A stretch of 64,000 bases of DNA from positions 150,198-214,197 of the forward strand of contig CAWGTD010000014.1 in NCBI GenBank assembly GCA_963825415.1. Direction: 5' to 3'. Below are positions 17,223 through 25,647 of this stretch, one piece after another (position 1 is the stretch's first letter; each line of letters begins with the position of its first letter). Under the pieces are notes generated by a model that was given only the letters and a program-made list of their open reading frames with translations, searched no databases and was not told where the DNA came from. The position numbers and the translations under genes were made by a program. Source of the DNA: BP-464 sp963825415. GTDB taxonomy: Bacteria; Actinomycetota; Thermoleophilia; Solirubrobacterales; Solirubrobacteraceae.

Positions 17223-17570
17223 GTGAGCACCTTCTCCGCACCGGACATCGAGGTCACGCCCGCCCAGGCGCGGGAGCTCGTCGACGCCGGCGCGCAGCTC
17301 GTCGACGTCCGCGAGGGCTACGAGCACGAGGCCGGCCGGATCGCCGGCGCGCGGCACATCGAGCTCGAGCGGCTCGCCGCGCAGGCCGAGACGATCGACC
17401 GCGATCGGGCGGTCGTCTTCCAGTGCCGTATCGGCGCGCGATCGGCGATGGCCGCGCAGGCGTTCAGGGCCGCCGGGTACGAGGCATACACGATGACCGG
17501 CGGCCTGCAGCGCTGGTTCGACGAGGGCCTGCCCCTCGAACCCGAGGGCGGCCACGTCGCCGACCACTGA
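17223..17570 (+). CDS. single-domain rhodanese-like sulfurtransferase
   Basis: A 115-residue rhodanese domain: EVTPAQARELVDAGAQLVDV (CH2A-like start), then IAGARHIELERL, and the active-site loop FQCRIGARSA with catalytic Cys. The end is FRAAGYEAYTMTGGLQRW. It can transfer a sulfane sulfur to cyanide or thiol acceptors; the physiological partner is unknown. GTG 17223 starts just before the domain; an ATG at 17172 would add 17 residues of unstructured sequence. Confidence 0.85.
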   Translation: MSTFSAPDIEVTPAQARELVDAGAQLVDVREGYEHEAGRIAGARHIELERLAAQAETIDRDRAVVFQCRIGARSAMAAQAFRAAGYEAYTMTGGLQRWFDEGLPLEPEGGHVADH

Positions 17571-17587
17571 CGGCCGCGCGACCGCGG

Positions 17588-17791
17588 CTAGATGTTCTGG
17601 ACGTTGACCGCCTTGGGGCCCTTGTCCCCTGGCTCCTCGTCGTAGGAGACGCGACTCCCCTCCGATAGCGAGCGGTAGCCCTCCATCGCGATGCCCGAGT
17701 GGTGGACGAAGAGGTCCTTGTCGCCCTCATCGGGCGTGATGAACCCGAACCCCTTGTCGTCGCTGAACCACTTCACGGTGCCTTCGGCCAT
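17588..17791 (-). CDS. cold-shock protein (CspA family), first copy
   Basis: Sixty-seven residues, the standard size. It has the [19 protein letters not shown] start with RNP1 (KGFGFI), then DLFVHH (RNP2) and the end [18 protein letters not shown]. It is a single-stranded nucleic-acid-binding chaperone. The ATG at 17791 is the conserved start, although the frame is open upstream. It is divergent from the cupin gene; a 92-bp gap holds both 5' regions. A second copy lies at 60642-60845. Confidence 0.95.
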   Translation of the reverse strand: MAEGTVKWFSDDKGFGFITPDEGDKDLFVHHSGIAMEGYRSLSEGSRVSYDEEPGDKGPKAVNVQNI

Positions 17792-17883
17792 TTTTGCTGT
17801 CCCTCCATCCACTCGCCGTGGTGTCCCACGGCCGAATCGCGCGGAACGTAGCATTGAGAACTCCACCACTGAAGGGACCTTCG

Positions 17884-18288
17884 ATGGGTGCAACAGGCGA
17901 CGGCTGGGCAGTGGCCACGATCGACGAGCTGGGCGAAGGGCCGGGCTTCCGCAAGATCCGCAAGGAGATGGGCGTCACGGCGTTCGGGGTCAACGCGATC
18001 GTCATGCCGGCGGGCATCGAGACCTGGTTCCACTACCACGACGAGCAGGACGAGCTGTACTTCGTGCACCGCGGCACGATCGAGATCGTCTTCGGCGACG
18101 GGGCGAGTCACACCCTCGGCGCCGGCGGGCTGGCTCACGTCTCCGCCGCGACGCATCGCAAGGTCCGCAACACCGGCGACGAGGACGCGGTCTACGTCAT
18201 CGTCGGAGCGAAGGACGGCTATGTCGGCCGCGACGGTCGCGCGCCCGAGGGCGAGGACCTCGCGCGCGTCCGGCCGATAGAGAGCTAG
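17884..18288 (+). CDS. cupin-domain protein
   Basis: A 134-residue single cupin. Metal-binding motif 1 is visible as [20 protein letters not shown] (His, His, Glu), and motif 2 as [18 protein letters not shown] (His). ATG 17884 follows a GAAGGGA site. Such small cupins are often isomerases, dioxygenases or sugar-binding sensors; the reaction cannot be told from sequence. Its TAG abuts the stop of the convergent acyl-CoA ligase (TAG then CTA, 18286-18291). Confidence 0.83.
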   Translation: MGATGDGWAVATIDELGEGPGFRKIRKEMGVTAFGVNAIVMPAGIETWFHYHDEQDELYFVHRGTIEIVFGDGASHTLGAGGLAHVSAATHRKVRNTGDEDAVYVIVGAKDGYVGRDGRAPEGEDLARVRPIES

Positions 18289-19806
18289 CTAGGACTGCGC
18301 GGCGCCCTCGGTGACGGCCTCGGGCACCTCGATCTCGCGCTTGAGGATCTTGCCGGTCGGTCCCTTCGGCAGCTCGTCGACGAACCAGATCTTGCGCGGG
18401 TACTTGTAGCCCGCGACCTGCTCCTTGACGTGCGCGCGCAGGTCGTCCTCGGAGACGTCCTGGCCGTCCTTCAGCGCGACCGCGGCGCCGACCTCCTCGC
18501 CCAGCTCGTCGTGCGGGATGCCGAGCACGGCCGCCTCGCGGACCGCCGGGTGCTCGTAGAGGACCTCCTCGATCTCGCGCGGATAGACGTTGTAGCCGCC
18601 GCGGATGATCATGTCCTTCTTGCGGTCGACGATGAAGAAGTAGCCGTCCTCGTCGATCTGGGCCATGTCGCCGGTGTGGAACCAGCCGTCCTTGATCGAC
18701 TCCTTCGTGGCGTCGGGCTTGTTCCAGTAGCCCTTCATCACGTTGTGGCCCTTGATGAGGATCTCGCCGACCTCGCCCTGGGGCACCTCCTTGCCGTCGT
18801 CGTCGACGACCTTCATCTCGACGCCCTCGATCGGCGTTCCGATCGAGCCGGGCTTGCGCTCCTTGTCGGGATGGTTGAACGAGGCGACCGGCGAGGTCTC
18901 CGACAGCCCGTAGCCCTCGAGCACCTTGCAGTCGAACGCCTCCTCGAAGCCGCGCATGACCTCGACGGGCATCGCCGCGCCACCCGAGCCGCACATCCTC
19001 AGGCACGACGTGTCGTACTTCTCGCGGCCGTCGCAGTTGAGCATCGCCGAGTACATCGTCGGGACCCCGAGGAATACGGTGACCTTGTCGCGCTCGAGGA
19101 TCTCCAGCGCCTTGGCCGGCTCGAACCGCGGCAGCAGCGTCAGCGTCGCGCCGGCATTGATCGCGCAGTTGAGCGAGCAGGTCTGCCCGAAGCTGTGGAA
19201 CAGCGGCAGCGCACCGAGGATGACGTCCTCGTCGGAGTAGTCCCACAGCCCGCTCGCCACCTCGACGTTGCGCCGCAGGTTCGAGTGCGTCAGCTCGGCG
19301 CCCTTCGGCGTCCCGGTCGTGCCCGACGTGTAGAGGATCACCGCGGTGTCGTCGTCGGCGCGCTCGGCGACCTCCGTCTTCGGCTCCACGTCGGCCAGCA
19401 GCTTCTCGAACTCCCCTGGCTTGACGAGGATGCAATCGGCGCCCGCGTCGTCGGCGCCCTTCTCCGCCGCCTCGGCGAAGTCGTGCCACGCGAAGACCAC
19501 CTTCGCCTCGGGGTCCTCGAGGTAGAACTTCACCTCGCGCCCCTTGAGCAGGACGTTCATCGGCACGACGACCCCGCCCGCGCGCAGGATGCCGTAGTAG
19601 ACGATCGCGAAGTACGGGACGTTGGGCAGCATGATCCCGACGCGATCGCCGGGCTCGACGCCCTTGGCGGCGAGCAGCGCGGCGATGCGCGCACTGCCCT
19701 CGTCGAGCAGTCCGTAGGACACCTCCGCGTCGTCGAGCTTGAGCGCGACCGCCTCGGAATCACGCTGTACGGAGTCGGTGAGGATGGAAGCAAGGTTCGC
19801 GCTCAT
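18289..19806 (-). CDS. long-chain fatty-acid/acyl-CoA ligase (AMP-binding)
   Basis: A 505-residue ANL-superfamily adenylate-forming enzyme that activates a carboxylic acid to acyl-CoA. The P-loop-like motif is AVILYTSGTTGTPKGAELTH. Further landmarks are PLFHSFGQTC, EGYGLSETSP (A5), GWFHTGDMAQ and DRKKDMIIRGGYNVYPREIE (A8), and the A10 lysine motif LPKGPTGKILKREI. It is one of three AMP-binding ligases in the window. The chain length or aromatic preference is not determinable. It is divergent from a small acidic protein gene 23 bp away. Confidence 0.92.
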   Translation of the reverse strand: MSANLASILTDSVQRDSEAVALKLDDAEVSYGLLDEGSARIAALLAAKGVEPGDRVGIMLPNVPYFAIVYYGILRAGGVVVPMNVLLKGREVKFYLEDPEAKVVFAWHDFAEAAEKGADDAGADCILVKPGEFEKLLADVEPKTEVAERADDDTAVILYTSGTTGTPKGAELTHSNLRRNVEVASGLWDYSDEDVILGALPLFHSFGQTCSLNCAINAGATLTLLPRFEPAKALEILERDKVTVFLGVPTMYSAMLNCDGREKYDTSCLRMCGSGGAAMPVEVMRGFEEAFDCKVLEGYGLSETSPVASFNHPDKERKPGSIGTPIEGVEMKVVDDDGKEVPQGEVGEILIKGHNVMKGYWNKPDATKESIKDGWFHTGDMAQIDEDGYFFIVDRKKDMIIRGGYNVYPREIEEVLYEHPAVREAAVLGIPHDELGEEVGAAVALKDGQDVSEDDLRAHVKEQVAGYKYPRKIWFVDELPKGPTGKILKREIEVPEAVTEGAAQS

Positions 19807-19829
19807 GCCGCGGAGGGTAACCGGGATTC

Positions 19830-20261
19830 ATGGCTGATACCGAGCAAGAGACCGACGAGAAGCCCGACGAGCAGACGCGTGCTCAGGAGGTCCAGGAGGC
19901 CCACGAGCGCGGCCAGGAGAAGATGAAGGAGCTCGAGGAGGATCCGCCCGAGAAGCTCGAGGACTGGCCCACCGACGAGGCCAAGTACACGACCTTCGGC
20001 GGCGGCGAGGGCGACCACGGCTACGAGGAGGGCCCGGAGGTCCAGCTCGGCCCGTCGGGGCTCGTCCATCACGAGGACGGCAGCGTCTCGATCGACGGCA
20101 AGAAGGTCGACAACCCCGAGGACTACAAGGGCGAGCCGATCCCCGGCGGGCCCACCGACCCCAACGCGTCGCGTCTGGCGGGCGAGGACGACACCGAACC
20201 GCCGCCGACAGCGGCGACGACGGTGACGGTGACGCCTCGGAGTAGTCGCCGCTGGCGCTAG
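19830..20261 (+). CDS. acidic, probably disordered protein
   Basis: 143 residues, very rich in Glu, Asp, Pro and Gly. Residues 1-45 could form a charged helix (EVQEAHERGQEKMKELEED). The middle holds FGGGEGDHGYEEGPEVQLG and the strand-like GLVHHEDGSVSIDGKKV, with a basic last ten residues. No known domain recognised. Codon use matches neighbours and an ATG follows a GGAGGG stretch, so it is likely a real gene. Its stop shares CTAG with the convergent gene (20258-20261). Confidence 0.6.
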   Translation: MADTEQETDEKPDEQTRAQEVQEAHERGQEKMKELEEDPPEKLEDWPTDEAKYTTFGGGEGDHGYEEGPEVQLGPSGLVHHEDGSVSIDGKKVDNPEDYKGEPIPGGPTDPNASRLAGEDDTEPPPTAATTVTVTPRSSRRWR

Positions 20262-22273
20262 CGGATCGTGAAGCGCGCAAGGTTGCGCTTGCGCGCCTTG
20301 CGCTCGACGTTGTTGGCGATGTCGACGCCGCGCGTCCAGGCGACGTAGCGGCCCTTGGGGAACTTGCCCTTGATCGTCAGCGTCCAGGACGAGGTCCCCT
20401 TCGCGACGATGTAGCGCGTCCGCAGGCAGCTGACCGCCGGGCCGAACTTGCCGTTGCCGCGCAGGAAGCGACACTTCTTGTTCGCCAGCCGGCGGCCGAT
20501 CGCCACCGACATCGAGCGCACACGCTTACGGGCGGCCGAGCCCTTCACGCCGCAGCCACGGTCGGTGGCCGGGCCGTGCAGGCGGATCGACTTGCGGCTC
20601 GCCTTGACCTTGCCGGTCTTGTGCGAGACCGGCGGGACCTTGTCCTTGCAGCCTCCGACATCGCTGCCGCCCGTCGAACCACCGGCCTTCGAACCCGCCG
20701 CACCGGGCGTGAAGGTCACACCCTGCGACCCGCCGGGGAGCGACCGCGGCGACGCGCACAGGCTCGGCCCGTCGACCTGGGTGGTCGCGTAGGTCACCTG
20801 GGGGTTGTTGTCCGTGCCGCCGGACGTGCCCGACGGCCAGGTGGCCATCACGCGGCACTGGGCGTCTGCCGCGATGCCCCACACGTCGGTGGAGCGGTTG
20901 CAGCCGAGGCCGGCGTAGACGCCCTGTAGCGGCCCGAAGTCCCTGGACTCCCCGCAGAGGCCCATCATCTCGCTGGTGTTCCAGTTGTAGGCCACGACGT
21001 CGGAGACCCGCTTGTCGACGACGTGCGGGGTCGCCGACTGCGCGTCGAAGGAGGTCAGCATGTGCGTGTAGTAGGGCGTGTGTCCGGTCCCCGGCGCGAT
21101 CTCGCCCCAGTAGTAGGCGACCGCGACCCGGCCGGGATCACCCGCGACGAGGTGGACCAGGTCGGCGCCGCCGACGAGCGTTCCGGCCGGGTGCGGCACG
21201 GGCGCCACCAGCGTGGCGGGCGCCGACCACTTGTCGTCGGTCAGGTTGCCGTCGGCGTCGGGCGTCTGCCAGGTCAGCTTGACGCCCGCGCCCTCGAGGT
21301 CCGGATAGGCGTTCGGCGCTTCGGGATATGCCACGTAGACGTTCCCGGCGTTGTCCAGGGCGCCGTAGGCGAGCTGCATCGAGACGACCTGGTTGGTGTC
21401 CGACTTGTCGACAGCCAGCGAGTTGCTCCACGACCCTGGCGAGCCGTCCGGCGAGCTGGCTACCCACACCCGCGTGCCGTTGACGATGTTGAACTCGATC
21501 GGCTGCCCGAAGACCGGCCCGGCGCAGCCGCCGGCGTCCTGGCCGGTCGGGTTGGGAGCCGCGCGCGTGGTGTAGAAGGCGTAGATCCGGCCGGTCTGCG
21601 GATTGACCGTGATGTTCGACGGGCCGCCGGAATCCGAGCACTGCAGATCGAGGTAGGCGTCGCTGCCCGGCTGGGCGATCGGGACCGGCACGCCGAACGT
21701 CAGGCCGCCGTCGGTGGACGTGGCGACCCACATGTTGTGCTGGGCCACCCCCGAACCGAGGTTGTGGTAGAGCAGGTAGACCGGCGGTTGCGTCCCGGCG
21801 GGTGAGCCCTTCGGCACGGGGCCGACGGCGAACCACTGGCGATCCTGGTCGACCAGCGTCGTCGACCCGTTGGAGTTCTGCCAGGTCTGGCCGTTGTCGT
21901 CGCTGACCGCGGTCGGGAAGTTCAGGCCGGCGTAATCGAGCTCGGACACCAGCACGCGCCCGGTCGGCAAGGTGACCGTGTCGGTGTCGATCGTGGCCTG
22001 CTGCTGGGGCGGGTCGGTCGCGGTCTTCTGCCAGGAGAAGCCGCCGTCGACGGATTTGAAGACCACGAACGGCCATCCGACGTCGCCTGAACCGGTGTTG
22101 GTCGTGATGTAGCGCGCGTCGTCGAGCCCGACGGAGATCCGCGGCTCGGTGCCGACGGTCGCGTCCTTGACCGGGGTCGTGAAGTAGACGGGTTCGGTGG
22201 GGTCCGCGGCGCGCGCCAGAGCGGGCGCGGCAAGGACCGAGAGCAGGGCGAGGGCGCCCAGGCGAAGTTTCAT
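20258..22273 (-). CDS. secreted sialidase-like beta-propeller protein with C-terminal beta-sandwich
   Basis: A 671-residue exported protein. The signal peptide is LGALALLSVLAAPALARAAD. The body carries repeated propeller blades with Asp-box-like segments (SDDNGQTWQNSNG, STDGGLTFGVP, SVDGGFSWQKT) typical of BNR/sialidase folds. Residues from about 545 on form a Lys/Arg-rich beta domain (KVKASRKSIRLHGPATDRGC...VRSMSVAIGRRL) of a type repeated in other secreted proteins here. Without the sialidase Arg triad being traceable, enzymatic activity is uncertain; it may be a glycan-binding or structural protein. ATG 22273 starts the signal peptide. Confidence 0.78.
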   Translation of the reverse strand: MKLRLGALALLSVLAAPALARAADPTEPVYFTTPVKDATVGTEPRISVGLDDARYITTNTGSGDVGWPFVVFKSVDGGFSWQKTATDPPQQQATIDTDTVTLPTGRVLVSELDYAGLNFPTAVSDDNGQTWQNSNGSTTLVDQDRQWFAVGPVPKGSPAGTQPPVYLLYHNLGSGVAQHNMWVATSTDGGLTFGVPVPIAQPGSDAYLDLQCSDSGGPSNITVNPQTGRIYAFYTTRAAPNPTGQDAGGCAGPVFGQPIEFNIVNGTRVWVASSPDGSPGSWSNSLAVDKSDTNQVVSMQLAYGALDNAGNVYVAYPEAPNAYPDLEGAGVKLTWQTPDADGNLTDDKWSAPATLVAPVPHPAGTLVGGADLVHLVAGDPGRVAVAYYWGEIAPGTGHTPYYTHMLTSFDAQSATPHVVDKRVSDVVAYNWNTSEMMGLCGESRDFGPLQGVYAGLGCNRSTDVWGIAADAQCRVMATWPSGTSGGTDNNPQVTYATTQVDGPSLCASPRSLPGGSQGVTFTPGAAGSKAGGSTGGSDVGGCKDKVPPVSHKTGKVKASRKSIRLHGPATDRGCGVKGSAARKRVRSMSVAIGRRLANKKCRFLRGNGKFGPAVSCLRTRYIVAKGTSSWTLTIKGKFPKGRYVAWTRGVDIANNVERKARKRNLARFTIR

Positions 22274-22316
22274 GGCACCGGTTTTACCCCTCTGGTCAAT
22301 AGCGTGCGCCAACCGC

Positions 22317-23366
22317 ATGCTCGAAGTCACCACCCTGACCGACGGCGGGCAGAGCGCGCCGGACATCGCCCAACGCCTCGCCGCCTGGCTCGGCGAGGCC
22401 AAGAAGTCACTGGACATCGCCCTCTACGACGTCCGGCTCCCGGGCGCTCCGGGCGACCTGGTCGCCGACACGCTGCGCGCTGCTGCGAAGCGCGGAGTCG
22501 CGGTGCGCATCGCCTACAACGACGACGAGCCGCAGGCCGAGCACCTTCCCTTCCCCCCGCCGCCGCAGACCGAGCCCGAGCTGCTGGCGGGGCTGGGGGT
22601 GCCATTGCGCGGGATCCCCGGCTCGCGCGACCTCATGCACCACAAGTACGTCGTGCGCGACCAACAGGCGGTGTGGACCGGTTCGACGAACTGGACCCTG
22701 GACTCGTGGCAGCGCGAGGAGAACGTGCTGGTCACGGTGGAGTCCGCCGAGATCGCCGCGGCCTACGCCCACAACTTCGAGGAGCTGTGGCGCCGGAGCC
22801 GGGTCGACGGCAGCGGCGAGCTCGACGTGAAGGCCGCGAAGGTCGGCGACGCCACGGTCAGACCTTGGTTCTGCCCGGGGCGTGGCCCGGAGCTGTCGCA
22901 CCGCATCGCGTCCGCGATCGGCTGCGCGCGGCGCCGGGTCCGGATCGCCTCGCCGGTGCTGACCGCGGCGCCGGTGCTCTCCACGGTGGTCCAGGAACTT
23001 GCCGAGGGGCGGCTCGATCTCAAGGGTGTGCTCGACGCCACCCAGATCGCCCAGGTCCAGCATCAGTGGCTGGCCAACCCAAATACGTCGTGGAAGCTCC
23101 CGCTGCTCCAGAAGGCCCTCGCATCGGGAGCGTTCTCGGGCAAGCAGTCCACCCCGTGGGCGCCGGGCACGGTCCACGACTTCATGCACGCCAAGCTCAC
23201 CGTCGCCGACGACGTCGTGTTCGTCGGGTCGTTCAACTTGTCGCGGTCGGGTGAAACGAACGCGGAGAACGTCCTGGAGATCCGCAGCGCATCGCTGGCC
23301 GACCGGCTGGCGGCCTTCGTCGACGAGGTCCGCGCGCTCTACCCGGTGCTCGCGCCCCGGCCCTGA
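22317..23366 (+). CDS. phospholipase D/cardiolipin-synthase-like phosphodiesterase
   Basis: A 349-residue protein with both HKD motifs of the PLD superfamily: MHHKYVVRDQQAVWTGSTN (H108, K110, D115) and, near residue 290, MHAKLTVADDVVFVGSFN. No membrane helices are present, so a cytosolic or loosely associated phosphodiesterase is likelier than a canonical cardiolipin synthase. The substrate could be phospholipid or nucleic acid. The 3' end overlaps the convergent LOG-family gene by 28 bp. Confidence 0.88.
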   Translation: MLEVTTLTDGGQSAPDIAQRLAAWLGEAKKSLDIALYDVRLPGAPGDLVADTLRAAAKRGVAVRIAYNDDEPQAEHLPFPPPPQTEPELLAGLGVPLRGIPGSRDLMHHKYVVRDQQAVWTGSTNWTLDSWQREENVLVTVESAEIAAAYAHNFEELWRRSRVDGSGELDVKAAKVGDATVRPWFCPGRGPELSHRIASAIGCARRRVRIASPVLTAAPVLSTVVQELAEGRLDLKGVLDATQIAQVQHQWLANPNTSWKLPLLQKALASGAFSGKQSTPWAPGTVHDFMHAKLTVADDVVFVGSFNLSRSGETNAENVLEIRSASLADRLAAFVDEVRALYPVLAPRP

Positions 23367-24064
23367 GCGTCGGCGGCGGCAGACACCACGTCGCAGGCCA
23401 CCTCCGGGTCGTCTGTGACCACCATCAGGTCGGCGTCGTCAGCAGACACCATCCCGGCTCCGACCAGCGCGCCGCGGACCCAGTCGACCATCGGGCCCCA
23501 GAACGCGCTGCCGACGAGCACGACCGGGAACCGCTCGATCTTGCGTGTCTGGACGAGCAGGAGCGCCTCGAAGAGCTCGTCGAGCGTGCCGTATCCGCCC
23601 GGCAGCACCACGAACCCGCTCGCGTAGCGAACGAAGACGAGCTTGCGCGTGAAGAAGTAGTGGAAGTCCAGCGACAGGTCGAGATAGGCGTTCGGCCGCT
23701 GTTCGAACGGCAGCTCGATGTTGAGGCCGACCGAGAGAGCGCCCGCGTCGCGCGCGCCGCGGTTGGCCGCCTCCATCGAACCGGGCCCGCCGCCGGTGAT
23801 CACCGCCAGCCCGCGCTCGCCGAGCCGGCGCCCGACGGTCCGGGCCAGCTCGTACTCGGGCGAGCCCTCGGGCGTCCGCGCCGACCCGAAGACCGAGGCC
23901 GCCCGCGGCACCTCCGACATCAGCGTGAATGCGTGGGCGAGCTCGTCGCGGATCCGCGCGAGGCGCTCCTCGTCGGCGAGGACGGTCTCGACCAGGCTGG
24001 TCTCGGCGCCGAGCAACTCCTCGTCGGAGGTGCGTGGGCGATGCGGTTCGCGCGGCACGGTCAT
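23339..24064 (-). CDS. LOG family nucleotide phosphoribohydrolase
   Basis: A 241-residue member of the LOG ('lysine decarboxylase'-annotated) family, which cleaves 5'-monophosphate nucleotides at the N-glycosidic bond. The diagnostic PGGYGTLDELFEAL (PGGxGTxxE) is present, along with VITGGGPGSMEAANRGA and ASVFGSARTPEGSPEYELA. The ATG overlaps the TGA of the DCC-family gene (24061-24064). The N-terminal 40 residues are a helical extension common in longer members. Confidence 0.88.
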   Translation of the reverse strand: MTVPREPHRPRTSDEELLGAETSLVETVLADEERLARIRDELAHAFTLMSEVPRAASVFGSARTPEGSPEYELARTVGRRLGERGLAVITGGGPGSMEAANRGARDAGALSVGLNIELPFEQRPNAYLDLSLDFHYFFTRKLVFVRYASGFVVLPGGYGTLDELFEALLLVQTRKIERFPVVLVGSAFWGPMVDWVRGALVGAGMVSADDADLMVVTDDPEVACDVVSAAADAQGRGASTG

Positions 24065-24480
24065 GGCGCCGCCACGCGCCGGCGATGCTCGGCGATCTCG
24101 GCGGTCGCCGCGTCGCGCGCGCCGGTCGGCATCAGGCGGCTGAGCCGCGTGCGGTTCGAGGCGACAGCCCGATAGCCGGCACGCAGCGCCAAGCGCAGCG
24201 CCCAGCTGGCCCGGGCCGCACCGCCTCGTCCGAGCTCCCGCAGGATCGGCGCCACGGCGTCGCCGCCCGACCAGATCCGCCCGTCGGGCGTGATGACGTG
24301 CGCGCTGCGCAGCCGTTGCGGTCCAGGCATGCCGTCGAGCAGCCGGTCGCCCTCGGGCGAGGTGATCGGCAGCGGCAGCAGCCGCCCGTCCCGGTCGCGT
24401 CTCAGCAGCAGCGCCAGCGTCCAGCGGCAGAAGCCGCAGTCGGCGTCATATAGGACGGGCAGCGCGTCCGCGCGCGGCAT
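24061..24480 (-). CDS. DCC family thiol-disulfide oxidoreductase-like protein (DUF393)
   Basis: A 139-residue protein beginning LPVLYDADCGFCRWTLALLL, the DxDCxxC hallmark of DUF393. The rest matches the family layout: SAHVITPDGRIWSGGDAVAPIL, then a basic helix. It likely acts in thiol redox chemistry. It is translationally coupled to the LOG gene. I chose ATG 24480 because it places the motif at residues 8-18, as in other members. Confidence 0.85.
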   Translation of the reverse strand: MPRADALPVLYDADCGFCRWTLALLLRRDRDGRLLPLPITSPEGDRLLDGMPGPQRLRSAHVITPDGRIWSGGDAVAPILRELGRGGAARASWALRLALRAGYRAVASNRTRLSRLMPTGARDAATAEIAEHRRRVAAP

Positions 24481-24526
24481 GGCCGCACCGTAGCGGCCTG
24501 CCGCGCGCGGCCAGAGGGGCCCAGCG

Positions 24527-25405
24527 CTAGAGGCCTTGCGGGTGCCGCACGACGTAGCCGCTCGAGCTGCGCCGAGCGGTCTGCCACCGCGAGCCGCTCC
24601 GCGAACGGCCGCTGGTGTCGAAGCGCAGGCCTGCGACGACCATGTAGGCATGGCCGCTGTTGGCGTAGATCGTCACCCACTGCCCGGCACCGCTCTCGCC
24701 GAAGCGCTCGAACTCCGAGGAGTCCCGCGCCCGCTCGATGAGGCCCGCGCCGTGCAGCGCATAGGAGATCGACCCCGAGCAGTCATAGCCGGTGTCGTTC
24801 CAGCGGCCGTGGCCGCCGCCGTAGCGGTACGGCTTGGTCGCGATCTCGTTGCCGGCGGCGATGATCGCCTTGACCTCGTCGGGCGCGTCGTCCGCGACCG
24901 AGGCCAGGCCGTCGCTGTTGACCCGCGCGCGCGACCCGGCGGGCAGCGGCGGCGGGGGTTCCGGCGTGGACTTCTTCAGCGTGCCCCAACCGCCGGCGCC
25001 GACGACGCGACGCAGCGCGGCGAGATCACCGGCGTCGAGCGTGCCGTCGATGCGGCGGCCGGCGCGCTTCTCGAAGCGGCGCAGAGCCGCCCACGTGGCG
25101 CGCCCGAAGGAGCCGTCGACCGAGATCCGCATCCCGATCCTGTTGATGAAGTCCTGAAGGACCTTGACGTCGTGCCCGCGCATGCCCTGGCGGACGGGCA
25201 CGCGGTCACCGAGATGGACGTAGCGGCCCGCACGAGGGCTCGTGCGACGCGACTTGGGCGCGCTGGTCTGTTGGGTGCTGGGCTTGCTCGCGGTGCGCGA
25301 GTTCGTGGTGCTGTAACCGGTTCCCCCGGTATCGGCCCCTGCCACTGCGGGCAGGGCCAGAGACAGCGCGGCTACGGCGCAGCCCAGACGACAATGCGTT
25401 GACAA
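24527..25405 (-). CDS. secreted peptidoglycan hydrolase: PG-binding domain plus NlpC/P60
   Basis: A 292-residue exported cell-wall enzyme. The signal peptide (CAVAALSLALPAVAGADT) is followed by a Ser/Thr-rich linker. A PG_binding_1 domain follows (VRQGMRGHDVKVLQDFI...VDGSFGRATWAALRRFE). The C-terminal NlpC/P60 domain has catalytic Cys in GYDCSGSISYALHG and His in NSGHAYMVVAG. It hydrolyses peptide bonds in wall stem peptides. The TTG start at 25405 has AAGGAAGGGG about 9 nt upstream. A c-di-AMP riboswitch lies immediately upstream in the leader. Confidence 0.9.
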   Translation of the reverse strand: MSTHCRLGCAVAALSLALPAVAGADTGGTGYSTTNSRTASKPSTQQTSAPKSRRTSPRAGRYVHLGDRVPVRQGMRGHDVKVLQDFINRIGMRISVDGSFGRATWAALRRFEKRAGRRIDGTLDAGDLAALRRVVGAGGWGTLKKSTPEPPPPLPAGSRARVNSDGLASVADDAPDEVKAIIAAGNEIATKPYRYGGGHGRWNDTGYDCSGSISYALHGAGLIERARDSSEFERFGESGAGQWVTIYANSGHAYMVVAGLRFDTSGRSRSGSRWQTARRSSSGYVVRHPQGL

Positions 25406-25419
25406 CGGAACTTCCCCTT

Positions 25420-25580
25420 CCTTTCCGGTGCCTACGGGGTGAGCTGACGGGCTCGCGCAGAAAGGCCAGCGCTACACCGCGGATGCGGCGATTCGCCCCG
25501 GGCCCGGATCAGCGGAACGCTTTTCCGGACCAAGTGGTTCCCCCGTTCCCCACCGCTGGCGCAGCGGGGATTCGGCTGGT
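25420..25580 (-). promoter_or_regulatory. ydaO/yuaA-type c-di-AMP riboswitch
   Basis: Read on the minus strand, the leader contains the conserved blocks of the ydaO-yuaA class in order: GCCGAATCCCCGC, GGTGGGGAACGGGGGAACCA, GGGGCGAATCGCC, CTGGCCTTTCTGCGCGAG and CCCGTCAGCTCACCCCGTAGG, ending at the GGAAAGGAAGGGG ribosome-binding site. In actinobacteria this OFF-switch typically precedes secreted wall hydrolases, as here (NlpC/P60 gene starting at 25405). A weak TACACT -10 box lies about 20 nt upstream of the aptamer. Confidence 0.92.
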
Positions 25581-25599
25581 CACGACACGGCCAGTGTAG

Positions 25600-25618
25600 C
25601 CAACCCTCGGACGGTTGG
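25600..25618. terminator. short hairpin downstream of the glycosidase gene
   Basis: CCAACC and GGTTGG pair across a 7-nt loop, 30 bp past the stop of the glycosidase gene (25648) and just upstream of the riboswitch promoter. The stem is only 6 bp and lacks a U-tract; it may separate the two transcription units. Confidence 0.35.
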
Positions 25619-25647
25619 CGCCAGAAGGCCGGTCTTGGTTGAAAAAC

